A stretch of 64,000 bases of DNA from Alphaproteobacteria bacterium (GTDB lineage Bacteria; Myxococcota_A; UBA796; CAJQPC01), in contig JACKEV010000019.1 of assembly GCA_020632795.1 (NCBI GenBank), positions 1 through 64,000 of the forward strand. The letters run 5' to 3'. Positions 46,973-61,638 of this stretch are shown here, in pieces. Position numbers and translations under genes: made by a program. The notes beneath the pieces were generated by a model. The model worked only from the letters and a program-made list of their open reading frames with translations. It was not told where the DNA came from and did not search any database. Position 1 is the first letter of the stretch. Each line of letters begins with the position of its first letter.

Positions 46973-48451
46973 ATGCACGCAGGACGCGTCGACGGGCTCA
47001 AGGTCGCCCTGGTCTACCCGCCCTACGGTCCCGTCAAGAACGAGCCCGGCATCAAGACGGTCAAGGAGAACTACGGCATCTTCCCCAGCCTCTCGCTGCT
47101 CTACGTCGCGGGCATCCTGGAGGACGCGGGTGCCGAGGTCGTCTTCATCGACGCGCACGCCGAGGGCCTGACCCTGGACGAGACCCTCGCGCGCCTGCGC
47201 GCTTTCGGGCCCGCCTACATCGGCTACACGATCACCACCTACCTCTTCTTCCAGACCCTGGACTGGATCAAGGCGATCAAGGCGGCGATGCCCGTCCCCA
47301 CGATCGTCGGCGGCGTGCACCTCTCCATCTACCCCAAGGAGACCCTGACCCACGACGCCATCGACTACGCGGTGACCAACGAGGCCGAATATTCCCTTCC
47401 GAACCTTCTCTTTGCGCTGACGAACGGGCGGGACCTCAGCGCGGTCAAGGGCATCGCCTACCGCGAGGGCGGCCCGGTGTCCGAGGGCGGCCGGGTGGTG
47501 GTGACCCCCAACGAGAAGACCTGCGACGTGGACCAGGTCGCCTTCCCCGCGCGGCACCTGCTCGACAACACGCTTTATTACTCCTTCATCTCCAAGTACA
47601 AGAACTTCACCTGCTTCATCACCAGCCGGGGGTGCCCCTACAAGTGCATCTTCTGCGAGCAGGGCAGCAAGGCGTTCCGGGCGCGCTCCCCGGCCAACGT
47701 GGTCGACGAGCTGGAGCTGTGCCGCCACGAGTTCGGCATCCGGGAGCTGGACTTCTTCGACAGCTCCTTCACCATCCGGAAGGACCGCGTCATCGCCATC
47801 TGCGAGGAGATCAACCGCCGGGGCCTCAACGACATCATCTGGTCGGCGCGCACCCGGGTGGACTGCATCAACCGCGATGTGCTGTCGGCGATGCGCCGGG
47901 CGGGCTGCACCCGCATCTACTACGGCATCGAGTCGGGCAACCGGGAGATCCTCAAGGTCTTGAAGAAGTCCACCTCCCTGGACCTCATCAAGCGGGTCGT
48001 GCGGGAGACCCGCGAGGAGGGCATCGACACCTTCGGCTACTTCATGGTCGGCAACCCCTACGAGACCCCCGCGACCATCCGGCAGACCATCCGGCTGGCC
48101 CTGGATCTGGACCTGGACTACGCCCAGTTCTCCAAGGTCACCCCGATGCCGGCGACCGAGATGTACACGATGCTCCTGGAGGAGACCGGCCGGGACTACT
48201 GGCGCGAGTTCGTCCTCAACCCCCACGACGACCTGGTCCCCCGCCCCCGCTGCGACATGACCGACGCCGAGATCCAGCGCTGGACCCGGCTGGCCTACCT
48301 GCGCTTCTACTACCGCCCCAAGATGGTCCGTCACCACCTGCGCAAGATGAAGTCCGTCGACGAGCTGCGCCGCTCCGCCGAGACCGCCCTCCAGATGCTG
48401 CGCGACCGGGAGCTGGGCGAGGACGCCACGGGCATGGAGATCGTCGGTTAG
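46973..48451 (+). CDS. B12-binding-domain radical SAM protein
   Basis: Radical SAM enzyme of the cobalamin-dependent class. The 492 residues have an N-terminal B12-binding Rossmann domain (about 8-150) with the DxHxxG motif Asp60-x-His62 (VFIDAHAEGLTL) and IVGGVHLSIYP. The radical SAM core follows with the cluster motif Cys221-x3-Cys225-x2-Cys228 (SRGCPYKCIFCEQ) and YYGIESGNREILKVLKKS. Members perform methylations, ring closures and other difficult C-C chemistry; the substrate is unknown. ATG 46973 follows GGAGG. A carbamoyltransferase gene follows after 9 bases. Confidence 0.92.
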   Translation: MHAGRVDGLKVALVYPPYGPVKNEPGIKTVKENYGIFPSLSLLYVAGILEDAGAEVVFIDAHAEGLTLDETLARLRAFGPAYIGYTITTYLFFQTLDWIKAIKAAMPVPTIVGGVHLSIYPKETLTHDAIDYAVTNEAEYSLPNLLFALTNGRDLSAVKGIAYREGGPVSEGGRVVVTPNEKTCDVDQVAFPARHLLDNTLYYSFISKYKNFTCFITSRGCPYKCIFCEQGSKAFRARSPANVVDELELCRHEFGIRELDFFDSSFTIRKDRVIAICEEINRRGLNDIIWSARTRVDCINRDVLSAMRRAGCTRIYYGIESGNREILKVLKKSTSLDLIKRVVRETREEGIDTFGYFMVGNPYETPATIRQTIRLALDLDLDYAQFSKVTPMPATEMYTMLLEETGRDYWREFVLNPHDDLVPRPRCDMTDAEIQRWTRLAYLRFYYRPKMVRHHLRKMKSVDELRRSAETALQMLRDRELGEDATGMEIVG

Positions 48452-48460
48452 GATCCCGGC

Positions 48461-50152
48461 ATGCTGATCCTCGGCCTGGCGGACAACCACGACGCCGGCG
48501 CGGCTCTGGTACAGGATGGCCGGTTGGTCGCCGCTTGTGGCCAGGAGCGCGTCGACCGCGTCAAGAACAGCGGCGCGTTCCCCTGGGGCGCGATCGACGC
48601 AGTGCTCGACCAGGTCGGGGCGCGGTACCGGGATGTGGACCGGGTGGTCTTCGGCACGGCCTTCACCCCGAGCTGGCTGCTGCGCCGCTTCCCGGACCTG
48701 CACCACCGCCGCAAGGCCGAGGGCGGGCAGTTCGACCCGCTGCTGAACCTCTACGTCGCCTACCAGGTGGGCCTGCGGCGCACCGGGCTCTACCAGCTCG
48801 AGGTCACCGCGAACCAGCGCCTGCTGGCCGCGCGCATGCTGGAGCGGGGCTTCACCAGCGCGAACGTCGAGCTGATGGACCACCACGAGGCCCACGCCCA
48901 CGCCGCCTACCGCAGCCAGCCCCACCCCACCTGCCTCGTGCTGACGGTCGACGCGATGGGCGACGGCCTGAGCTGCACCGCCTCGGTGGGCACGGTGGGG
49001 CAGCTCAACCGCGAGTGGGCCCAGTCGGGCTTCGCGGCGGTGAACACGTACTACTCCCGGGTCACCGAGGTCCTGGGCTTCAAGCCCAACCGCCACGAGG
49101 GCAAGATCACGGGCCTGGCCGCCTACGCGCCCGCGCCGCCCGAGCTGGTGGAGCACTTCGGCCGCCAGCTCCGCTTCGTGGGCCCCGGCTTCAACCGCGA
49201 GAACTACCTCCAGCGTCAGGCCCCCGACGACAACTTCTACGGGCGCCTGAAGGACTTCAGCCGCGAGCAGGTCGCCGCCGCCCTGCAGGTCAACCTGGAG
49301 CGCGCGGTCACCGCCCTGGTGCGCTACTGGGTGGACCGCACCGGGGTGCGCGACGTGGCCGTGTGCGGCGGCGTCTTCGCCAACGTGAAGCTGAACCAGC
49401 GCATCGCGCAGATGGAGGAGGTCGACAGCCTCTGGGTCTTCCCGAACATGGGGGACGGCGGGCTGGCGATGGGCGCGGCGATGGGGGCCGCGGGCCTGCC
49501 GCCGCACGCGCTGGAGGGCATGACCCTGGGGCCTGCCTACACCCGCACCCAGATCAGCCGGGAGCTGCACATCGCGAAGCTCCCCGCCGCGCGCCCCTCC
49601 GACCTCGCCGATCGGGTCGCGGCGCTGCTGGCGGACGGCAAGGTCGTGGCCCGCTTCGACGGCGCGATGGAGTTCGGCCCCCGCGCGCTGGGCAACCGCA
49701 CCGTGCTGGTCAGCCCGACCGACCCCAGCGTCAACGACTGGCTCAACCAGCGGCTCCAGCGCAGCGAGTTCATGCCCTTCGCCCCGGTGGTGCTGGCCGA
49801 GGACGCCCCCCGCCTGTTCAAGGGCGTCGAGAAGGCCGCCCAGTCCGCCCGCTTCATGACGGTCTGCTTCGACTGCACCGACGCGATGAAGCGCCTGGCC
49901 CCGGGCTGCGTCCACGTCGACGGCACCGCCCGCCCCCAGATCGTCCACCCCGGCGAGAACCCCGGCTACGCGGCCATCCTGCGGGCCTTCCGGGACCGCA
50001 CGGGGGTCCCCGCGCTCATCAACACCAGCTTCAACATGCACGAGGAGCCGATCGTGTGCTCGCCGTACGATGCGATCCGGGCGTGGAAGCAGGCGAAGCT
50101 GGATGCGCTGGTGGTGGGGGAGTTCCTGGTGGAGCGCGAAGAGGCCCGCTGA
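48461..50152 (+). CDS. NodU/CmcH-family O-carbamoyltransferase
   Basis: Transfers a carbamoyl group from carbamoyl phosphate, via an adenylate, to a hydroxyl of a sugar or natural product. The 563 residues have the Kae1/TsaD-like N-terminal part (LGLADNHDAGAALVQDGRLV, DHHEAHAHAAYRS with metal-binding His, FKPNRHEGKITGLAAYA, VAVCGGVFANVKLNQRI) and the carbamoyltransferase C-terminal part (FGPRALGNRTVLVSPTDPS, FMPFAPVVLAED, NTSFNMHEEPIVCSPYDAI). Paired with the radical SAM gene it may decorate a surface glycan or secondary metabolite. Confidence 0.92.
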   Translation: MLILGLADNHDAGAALVQDGRLVAACGQERVDRVKNSGAFPWGAIDAVLDQVGARYRDVDRVVFGTAFTPSWLLRRFPDLHHRRKAEGGQFDPLLNLYVAYQVGLRRTGLYQLEVTANQRLLAARMLERGFTSANVELMDHHEAHAHAAYRSQPHPTCLVLTVDAMGDGLSCTASVGTVGQLNREWAQSGFAAVNTYYSRVTEVLGFKPNRHEGKITGLAAYAPAPPELVEHFGRQLRFVGPGFNRENYLQRQAPDDNFYGRLKDFSREQVAAALQVNLERAVTALVRYWVDRTGVRDVAVCGGVFANVKLNQRIAQMEEVDSLWVFPNMGDGGLAMGAAMGAAGLPPHALEGMTLGPAYTRTQISRELHIAKLPAARPSDLADRVAALLADGKVVARFDGAMEFGPRALGNRTVLVSPTDPSVNDWLNQRLQRSEFMPFAPVVLAEDAPRLFKGVEKAAQSARFMTVCFDCTDAMKRLAPGCVHVDGTARPQIVHPGENPGYAAILRAFRDRTGVPALINTSFNMHEEPIVCSPYDAIRAWKQAKLDALVVGEFLVEREEAR

Positions 50153-50212
50153 CACCCAAGAACTCCGTCATGGTTGACGAACGTCGCGCCCTCTTAGGGA
50201 CGCCGAACGTCT

Positions 50213-50507
50213 CGCCTCCCCGAAGAAGGGCTCGTCCGCTCCAGGACTCGCTGGAGGCTCTGTGGCGTGGACAGAGGTCGGCGTGGAGGGGGCGCGTCCA
50301 GCGCCCTGGAGACCACAGAGGAGGAAAGAGTCAGGGGGTGACCTCCTTCTGCTCAAGGTCTCTCTGGCGGGATGATCTGTGTCAACGCCATCGACAAGCT
50401 GGGCTGTTCTCCAGCGCGCTGGACGCGCGCCCTCCACGCCAAGGATCGCACTCTTCTCTGAGCCTCCAGCGAGTCCTGGAGCGGACGAGCCCTATTCCGG
50501 GGGAGCG
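50213..50507. repeat. Long inverted-repeat element (MITE/REPIN-like)
   Basis: A non-coding gap of 410 bases (50153-50562) contains two arms symmetrical about 50360. Outer arms 50227-50260 and 50460-50493 are perfect inverted repeats of 34 bases. Inner arms 50280-50312 and 50408-50440 match at 31 of 33 bases. Between them 19 bases differ, and the outermost 14 bases match at about 9. Each arm folds by itself (CTCCAG...CTGGAG, TCCAG-CGCC-CTGGA). The 95-base centre shows no gene. It could be a non-autonomous mobile element, a REP doublet or a structured RNA. No target-site duplication was identified. Confidence 0.75.
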
Positions 50508-50562
50508 CCGTCGTCCGCCAACCCGAACAGCGTCCCGTGGGATCCGCTTCCGAACCCGCCCC

Positions 50563-51447
50563 CTACCTGAACACCTCCCGCACCACCCGCTTCACCACCC
50601 CCGGCAGCGCCACATACGTCGGCGCGTGGAACCGCCGCCCCCGTCCGGCCAGCGCCATGCCGGTGCACGCCCGCGTGCCCTGGGGCAGGTCCCGCCCCAC
50701 CTGGATGACGTGCAGGGCCGGGAAGCGCCGCGCCACGGTGACCGGGTCGACGCCCACGTTCGCGATGCCGTCGGACATCAACAGCCCCACCCGCTCCCGA
50801 CGGCTGGAGCGGTGGAGCTGGTTCAGGCCCTCCTCCAGGCCGGCGCTGATGTGGGTGTAGCCCTGGGCGGGCACGGTGAGCACCCGGCGCACCAGCGCGC
50901 GCAGGCTGGGGCGCTCGCCCACCCGGACCAGGGTGTGGGCGTTCGTGTCGAAGGCCACCACCGCGACCTGCTCCAGCTTGAGGTGGAGGATCGCAGCCGA
51001 GACCGCCGTGAGCGCGATCTTCTCCCCCGTCATGGACAAGCTCATGTCCAGGATCGCGACCACATCGGCATCTCGGGGCTCTCGCCTGACGACGTGCAGG
51101 TTCTGCGGGTCCCACGGCGCGCGGCGTGGATCGAGCCGGGGGCGCGGGGGCTCAGCCAGGGTGGCCTCGGCGTCCAGGATGCCCGGCGCCGGCCAGCGGT
51201 CCCGGACCTCCCGGGTGGGGCGCGCGGCGTGGCGGAGGAGGCTGCGCGCCCGCTGGATGACCGCGTCGATGGCCCGCTCGGTGACCGCGTGCAGGATCGG
51301 CCCCTGGCGCAGGGTGCGGCGCAGGCGGTGGAGCTGCTGGGCGGCCTCCCAGCCGGTGGGGAGCTGGTCGAGCAGGGCGCGGGGCACCGGGCCCGCCAGC
51401 GGGGCGGTGGGGCCCCGCGCGGCGGCCCCCGGCGGCGGCGGTCTCAC
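50563..51447 (-). CDS. VWA-domain protein, partner of MoxR ATPase
   Basis: The 294 residues have a Pro-rich start, a helical middle (~35-80) and a von Willebrand A domain (about 125-294). The metal site is complete: Asp134-x-Ser136-x-Ser138 (AILDMSLSMTGEK), Thr198 (AQGYTHISAG) and Asp226 (LLMSDGIANVG). Such proteins work with MoxR-type ATPases as metal-inserting or remodelling complexes, as in magnesium chelatase D/I or CbbO/CbbQ; the target is unknown. GTG 51447 overlaps the ATPase stop (GTGA). The same frame stays open upstream across the ATPase gene, allowing a fusion by slippage. Confidence 0.82.
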   Translation of the reverse strand: MRPPPPGAAARGPTAPLAGPVPRALLDQLPTGWEAAQQLHRLRRTLRQGPILHAVTERAIDAVIQRARSLLRHAARPTREVRDRWPAPGILDAEATLAEPPRPRLDPRRAPWDPQNLHVVRREPRDADVVAILDMSLSMTGEKIALTAVSAAILHLKLEQVAVVAFDTNAHTLVRVGERPSLRALVRRVLTVPAQGYTHISAGLEEGLNQLHRSSRRERVGLLMSDGIANVGVDPVTVARRFPALHVIQVGRDLPQGTRACTGMALAGRGRRFHAPTYVALPGVVKRVVREVFR

Positions 51448-52283
51448 TGAAGCGAATTCAGGGACGTTTTTTTTTTCAGCTCGTCGAGGAGCTGGGGCAG
51501 GTCCGTGCCCCGGGGGTCCACCAGCTCGATGCGGGTGGGCAGAGCGAGCTGCGCGGCGCGCTGCACGTCCCCGCCCAGGTGGGTGGCGATGTCGGCGATG
51601 GCGATGGCCGCGCGCACCGAGGCCCCCCGGCGCACCCGGAGGTGCCCCCGGGTGGCCCGGGTCAGGGCCACGGCCTGGGCGATGACGTCCTCTGAAGGCG
51701 CGCTGCGGGCCTGCTGGCGGACGATCTGGGCCTCGTCCTCGGCGGACTGGTAGTCCAGGCGCACCAGCTCGAAGCGGTCCATCAGCGCCTCGGAGAGGTC
51801 CCCCGTGGCCACGAACTCGGCGGGGTTCTGGGTGGCCATCACCAGGAAGCCCTCGGCCGCCCGCACCTCGCCGTAGTGGGGCACGACCACCAGGCCCTCG
51901 TCCAGGGCCGGCAGCAGCACGTTCTGCACGCCCTCGGGCATGCGGTTCAGCTCGTTGAGCAGGAGCACCGCGCCGTCCTGCATCGCGCGCACCAGCGGGC
52001 CGGGCAGGAAGGCCTCGCGCACATACCCCCGCTCCAGCACCAGCGGCGGGTCGAACTGCCCCACCAGCCGGGCCTCGGTGTAGCGGCCGTCGCCGTCCAC
52101 CCGCACCAGCCCGCGCCCCAGGGCGTCGGCCAGCGCGCGGGCCAGCGCGGTCTTGCCCACCCCGACGGGGCCCTCGAGCAGCACATGGCGGGCCGCCGCG
52201 ACGCAGGCCAGCAGCGCCGTCAGCTCGTCCTGGCGGCCGACGACGCGCTGCTCGGTGCGGATCCGGTCGAGCACATGCTTCAC
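51444..52283 (-). CDS. MoxR-family AAA+ ATPase
   Basis: AAA+ chaperone-like ATPase with a VWA partner encoded downstream. The 279 residues show Walker A GPVGVGKT (38-45), FLVMATQNPAEFVATGDLSE (sensor 1 area) and LMDRFELVRLDY (arginine finger). Walker B reads VLLLNELNR with Asn110 where Asp is usual (cf. LLADEINR), retaining Glu111. The C-terminus ends in ELKKKTSLNSLQ, coded across a run of ten A. Start is GTG with AGGGG upstream. Confidence 0.86.
   Translation of the reverse strand: MKHVLDRIRTEQRVVGRQDELTALLACVAAARHVLLEGPVGVGKTALARALADALGRGLVRVDGDGRYTEARLVGQFDPPLVLERGYVREAFLPGPLVRAMQDGAVLLLNELNRMPEGVQNVLLPALDEGLVVVPHYGEVRAAEGFLVMATQNPAEFVATGDLSEALMDRFELVRLDYQSAEDEAQIVRQQARSAPSEDVIAQAVALTRATRGHLRVRRGASVRAAIAIADIATHLGGDVQRAAQLALPTRIELVDPRGTDLPQLLDELKKKTSLNSLQ
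51467..51476 (-). promoter_or_regulatory. A10 slippage site near the end of the MoxR gene
   Basis: On the coding (minus) strand ten consecutive A read as three Lys codons plus one base, followed by eight codons and the MoxR stop. The VWA frame is the -1 frame and is open here, so a -1 shift on the A run (ribosomal or transcriptional slippage) would continue as KNVPEFASVRPPPP into the VWA protein, giving one ATPase-VWA fusion. Such A runs are rare in DNA this GC-rich. Whether slippage occurs is not known. Confidence 0.5.
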
Positions 52284-52418
52284 CCCAAGCCCCTAACGTG
52301 GCGCCCGGCCCGGGGCTGCACAGCGCCTGCACACGATCCCCACGGGATCCCCGCAGGCCCGGCGCGCCGGGGTGCACAGCCGCCCCATAGGGTGGTCAGG
52401 TCCCCGGAGGGTTTGAAG

Positions 52419-53699
52419 ATGCACCCCGTTGTCCGCCTGTTCTCGATCGGTGTTGTGTTCCTGGCGACCTGCGTCGCGTGGATGGTCCTGGGCGGGGTCA
52501 CCCACGAGCGGAACAACCAGCAGCTCCACGCCCTGCGCGGCAAGGTCACCGAGCTGTGGGGCAGCCCCCAGGAGCAGCGCGCCCCGGAGCTGGCCTTCCG
52601 CTGGACCACCGAGGAGACGGAGACCTCCTGGGAGGAGACCCAGGACGGCAGCCGGAAGGCGGTCACCCGGGTCGTCGTGAGGACCCACGAGAAGCTGATG
52701 TCCCCCTCCAAGTCCACGATCGCGGTGGACCTGGACCTCGACATGCGCCGCAAGGGCCTGATGTGGTACCCGCTCTACGACGTCGACTTCGAGGGCGGCT
52801 GGTCCTACCGCCACGGCGAGCCCCAGGACGGCGAGCTGGTGGTGACCTTCCCCTTCCCCACCCAGGACGGCATCTACGACGACTTCCGCCTGGTGGTCGA
52901 CGGCGTGGACCGCGCCCGCGAGCTGGTGCCCGAGGCCGGCGCGGTGAGCTGGAGCGTGGCGGTCGAGCCCGGCCAGGAGGTCACCATCGGCGCCGGCTAC
53001 CGCAGCCGCGGCATGACCGAGTGGCGCTACGTGCCCTCCTCCGGCGTCGCCAACATCGAGAACTTCTCCCTGGCGATGACCACCGACTTCGCCGACATCG
53101 ACTTCCCCGCCCAGACCATGAGCCCCTCGGACAAGTCCCGCAACGGCCCGGGCTGGACCCTGCGCTGGGACTTCGATCAGGTCATCACCGGCTTCGGCGT
53201 GGGCATGGTGATGCCCGAGCGCATCCAGCCCGGCGAGCTGGCCGCGGAGCTGGCCTTCTCCGCGCCGGTCTCCCTCTTGTTCTTCTTCCTGGTCATCTTC
53301 GCCCTGGCCACCCTGCGCGGGATCGAGCTCCACCCGATCAACTACATGTTCCTGGCCGGCGCGTTCTTCGCCTTCCACCTGCTGTTCGCCTACAGCGCCG
53401 ACCACCTGCCGGTCAGCGCCGCCTTCGGCCTGTCCAGCGTGGTGAGCGTGGCCCTGGTGGTGAGCTACCTGCGGCTGGTGGTCTCCCCGCGCTTCGCCTT
53501 CCTGGAGGCGGCCGGCGCCCAGATGGTCTACCTCGTGGGCTTCTCCCTGGCGCACTTCTGGGACGGCTACACCGGGCTGACGGTCACCGCGCTGTCCATC
53601 ATCACGCTGTTCCTGCTGATGCAGTGGACCGGGCGCATCAAGTGGAGCGAGGTCCTGAGCCGGCCGCCGGATCCGGTGGCCCCGCGCCAGGCGGCCTGA
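52419..53699 (+). CDS. CreD-like inner-membrane protein
   Basis: The 426 residues resemble CreD: an N-terminal membrane helix (~6-27), a ~220-residue periplasmic beta-rich domain (YPLYDVDFEGGWSYRHGEPQ, LVVTFPFPTQDGIYDDFRLV), and five or six C-terminal helices with the family stretch LRGIELHPINYMFLAGAFFA followed by HLLFAYSADHLP. CreD is induced with envelope or beta-lactam stress in other bacteria; its biochemical role is unclear. ATG 52419 follows GGAGG. It is divergent from the MoxR gene. Confidence 0.72.
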   Translation: MHPVVRLFSIGVVFLATCVAWMVLGGVTHERNNQQLHALRGKVTELWGSPQEQRAPELAFRWTTEETETSWEETQDGSRKAVTRVVVRTHEKLMSPSKSTIAVDLDLDMRRKGLMWYPLYDVDFEGGWSYRHGEPQDGELVVTFPFPTQDGIYDDFRLVVDGVDRARELVPEAGAVSWSVAVEPGQEVTIGAGYRSRGMTEWRYVPSSGVANIENFSLAMTTDFADIDFPAQTMSPSDKSRNGPGWTLRWDFDQVITGFGVGMVMPERIQPGELAAELAFSAPVSLLFFFLVIFALATLRGIELHPINYMFLAGAFFAFHLLFAYSADHLPVSAAFGLSSVVSVALVVSYLRLVVSPRFAFLEAAGAQMVYLVGFSLAHFWDGYTGLTVTALSIITLFLLMQWTGRIKWSEVLSRPPDPVAPRQAA

Positions 53700-53778
53700 G
53701 CCTGCCGAATCTGCAGCTGCACAGAGTGCCGAATCCGCACCCACGCCCGACCTGGCCGATCACGGCGGGGTCGGGCGC

Positions 53779-53794
53779 TGGCACGAAGGTTGCA
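53779..53794 (+). promoter_or_regulatory. Sigma-54 (-24/-12) promoter
   Basis: TGGCACGAAGGTTGCA matches the sigma-54 consensus TGGCAC-N5-TTGC(A/T) at every conserved position and has the correct 5-base spacer. Transcription would begin near 53806, just before the GGAGGAG and ATG (53825) of the small membrane protein. An activator bound upstream would be needed; an FHA-type sigma-54 activator is encoded at 39486-41066. Confidence 0.75.
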
Positions 53795-53824
53795 AACACC
53801 GCGTCAACTGGAGGAGCCCCCCCC

Positions 53825-60528
<6,704 letters not shown>

Positions 60529-60644
60529 ATTCGTCCTCTTACTGTCCGCCTTACAAAGGCCGTTCATTTTGTCCTTGTGGCGACTCTACAGGGAAGGTTA
60601 ACGTCCTCGCAAGCCAATCGAAAACCCCGCCTCGGAGGGACCCC

Positions 60645-61322
60645 TTGGCACCCGGAAATCCTCGTTCGCCCAGGCTCCTCAAGGGAGCCCTGGTCGCGAT
60701 GGATCCGTCTGACCCGGACCCATCGCCCACAGTCATCCCCTTCCAGTACAACCCCACCACGATGACCCGCAAGCTGGAGGTCCAGTCTGCGTCAGATGGT
60801 GGATCGTTCTCTGAAGTCCATCGCCTGACCGGCCCGCCGATCGAGACGATCTCAGTGGAGATCGAGCTGGATGCGACCGACGCGCTGGAGCAGGAGGACG
60901 ACGCTGCCGTCGACGGAGGGATCCACGCCCAGCTCGCCGCCCTGGAGATGCTGGTGTACCCCACCAGCCAGTCGATCGTGGACAACGAGCGGCTGGTGTC
61001 CGAGGGGACGATCGAGATCGCGCCGACCCAGGGACCCTTCACGCTCCTGATCTGGGGGCGGAAGCGGGTCCTCCCCGTCCGCATCGCGGACTTCTCGATC
61101 ACCGAGGAGGCCTTCGACCCGAACCTGAACCCGATCCGCGCCCGGATCTCCATCAGCATGCGCGTGCTGAGCTACAACGACCTCCCATCGAGCCACCAGG
61201 GCTACGGGCTGTTCATGGCGCACCACGTCTCCAAGGAGGCGCTGGCGGCCACCGGCTCTGTGTCCAGCCTGGACGGCGTCCTCGGCGCGACGCTCGAAGA
61301 GGTGCTCAGCGACGCCGGATGA
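60645..61322 (+). CDS. Contractile injection system tube-initiator-like protein (Afp7/Pvc7 type)
   Basis: First visible gene of a contractile injection system operon. The 225 residues match the CIS tube/baseplate adaptor family: RLLKGALVAMDP, VIPFQYNPTTMTRKLEVQSA, IETISVEIELDATDALEQED, LLIWGRKRVLPVRIADFSIT, RARISISMRVLSYNDLP. It would seat the inner tube on the baseplate. No ATG or GTG fits; TTG 60645 is chosen because GGAGGG lies just upstream and translation then begins right at the conserved region. The 116-base gap to the divergent gene is less GC-rich and should hold the promoters. Confidence 0.8.
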   Translation: MAPGNPRSPRLLKGALVAMDPSDPDPSPTVIPFQYNPTTMTRKLEVQSASDGGSFSEVHRLTGPPIETISVEIELDATDALEQEDDAAVDGGIHAQLAALEMLVYPTSQSIVDNERLVSEGTIEIAPTQGPFTLLIWGRKRVLPVRIADFSITEEAFDPNLNPIRARISISMRVLSYNDLPSSHQGYGLFMAHHVSKEALAATGSVSSLDGVLGATLEEVLSDAG

Positions 61323-61343
61323 CCTTCACCTTCGGGGGAACCC

Positions 61344-61631
61344 ATGTTCGACAGCAAGAGCCGCTACGCCGACCTCGAGACGGCCAGCTACACCACCAGC
61401 TCCGGGGACCAGATCGAGTACGTACGTCGTCGCATCCTGCCCTCGGGTGAGGACATGACGCTGCTCGCCGAGGTCACCGTGGACGAGGGGGATCGCCTGG
61501 ACCTCATCGCCCACAGATCACTCGGGAGCTCTCTTCATTACTGGAAGATCGCGGACGCCACCGACGCGATGAACCCCCTGGAGTTGACCGAGGCCGGCCA
61601 ACTCCTGCGAATCCCGCTCCCCGGCAACTGA
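61344..61631 (+). CDS. Small LysM-like CIS/phage tail protein
   Basis: The 95 residues resemble the short tail proteins that accompany CIS adaptors: SRYADLETASYTTSSGDQIE, RRRILPSGEDMTLLAEVTVD, DRLDLIAHRSLGSSLHYWKI, then ADATDAMNPLEL and LLRIPLPGN. The middle fits a LysM-like hub fold (cf. phage gpX). It would lie between tube and hub in the baseplate. It follows the tube-initiator gene by 21 bases with GGGG before the ATG. Confidence 0.75.
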   Translation: MFDSKSRYADLETASYTTSSGDQIEYVRRRILPSGEDMTLLAEVTVDEGDRLDLIAHRSLGSSLHYWKIADATDAMNPLELTEAGQLLRIPLPGN

Positions 61632-61638
61632 GGGTCTC

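Noticed and set aside
46943..50155. 1070-codon open frame on the minus strand
   Set aside because: It lies antisense to the radical SAM and carbamoyltransferase genes, whose motifs are complete. Composition is shadow-like, without motifs.
50168..50570. Two short frames (50168-50437 minus, 50379-50570 plus) sharing AGRAPSTP and EPPASPGADEP
   Set aside because: The shared peptides come from the inverted-repeat arms read from both strands. No ribosome binding site or independent sign of coding.
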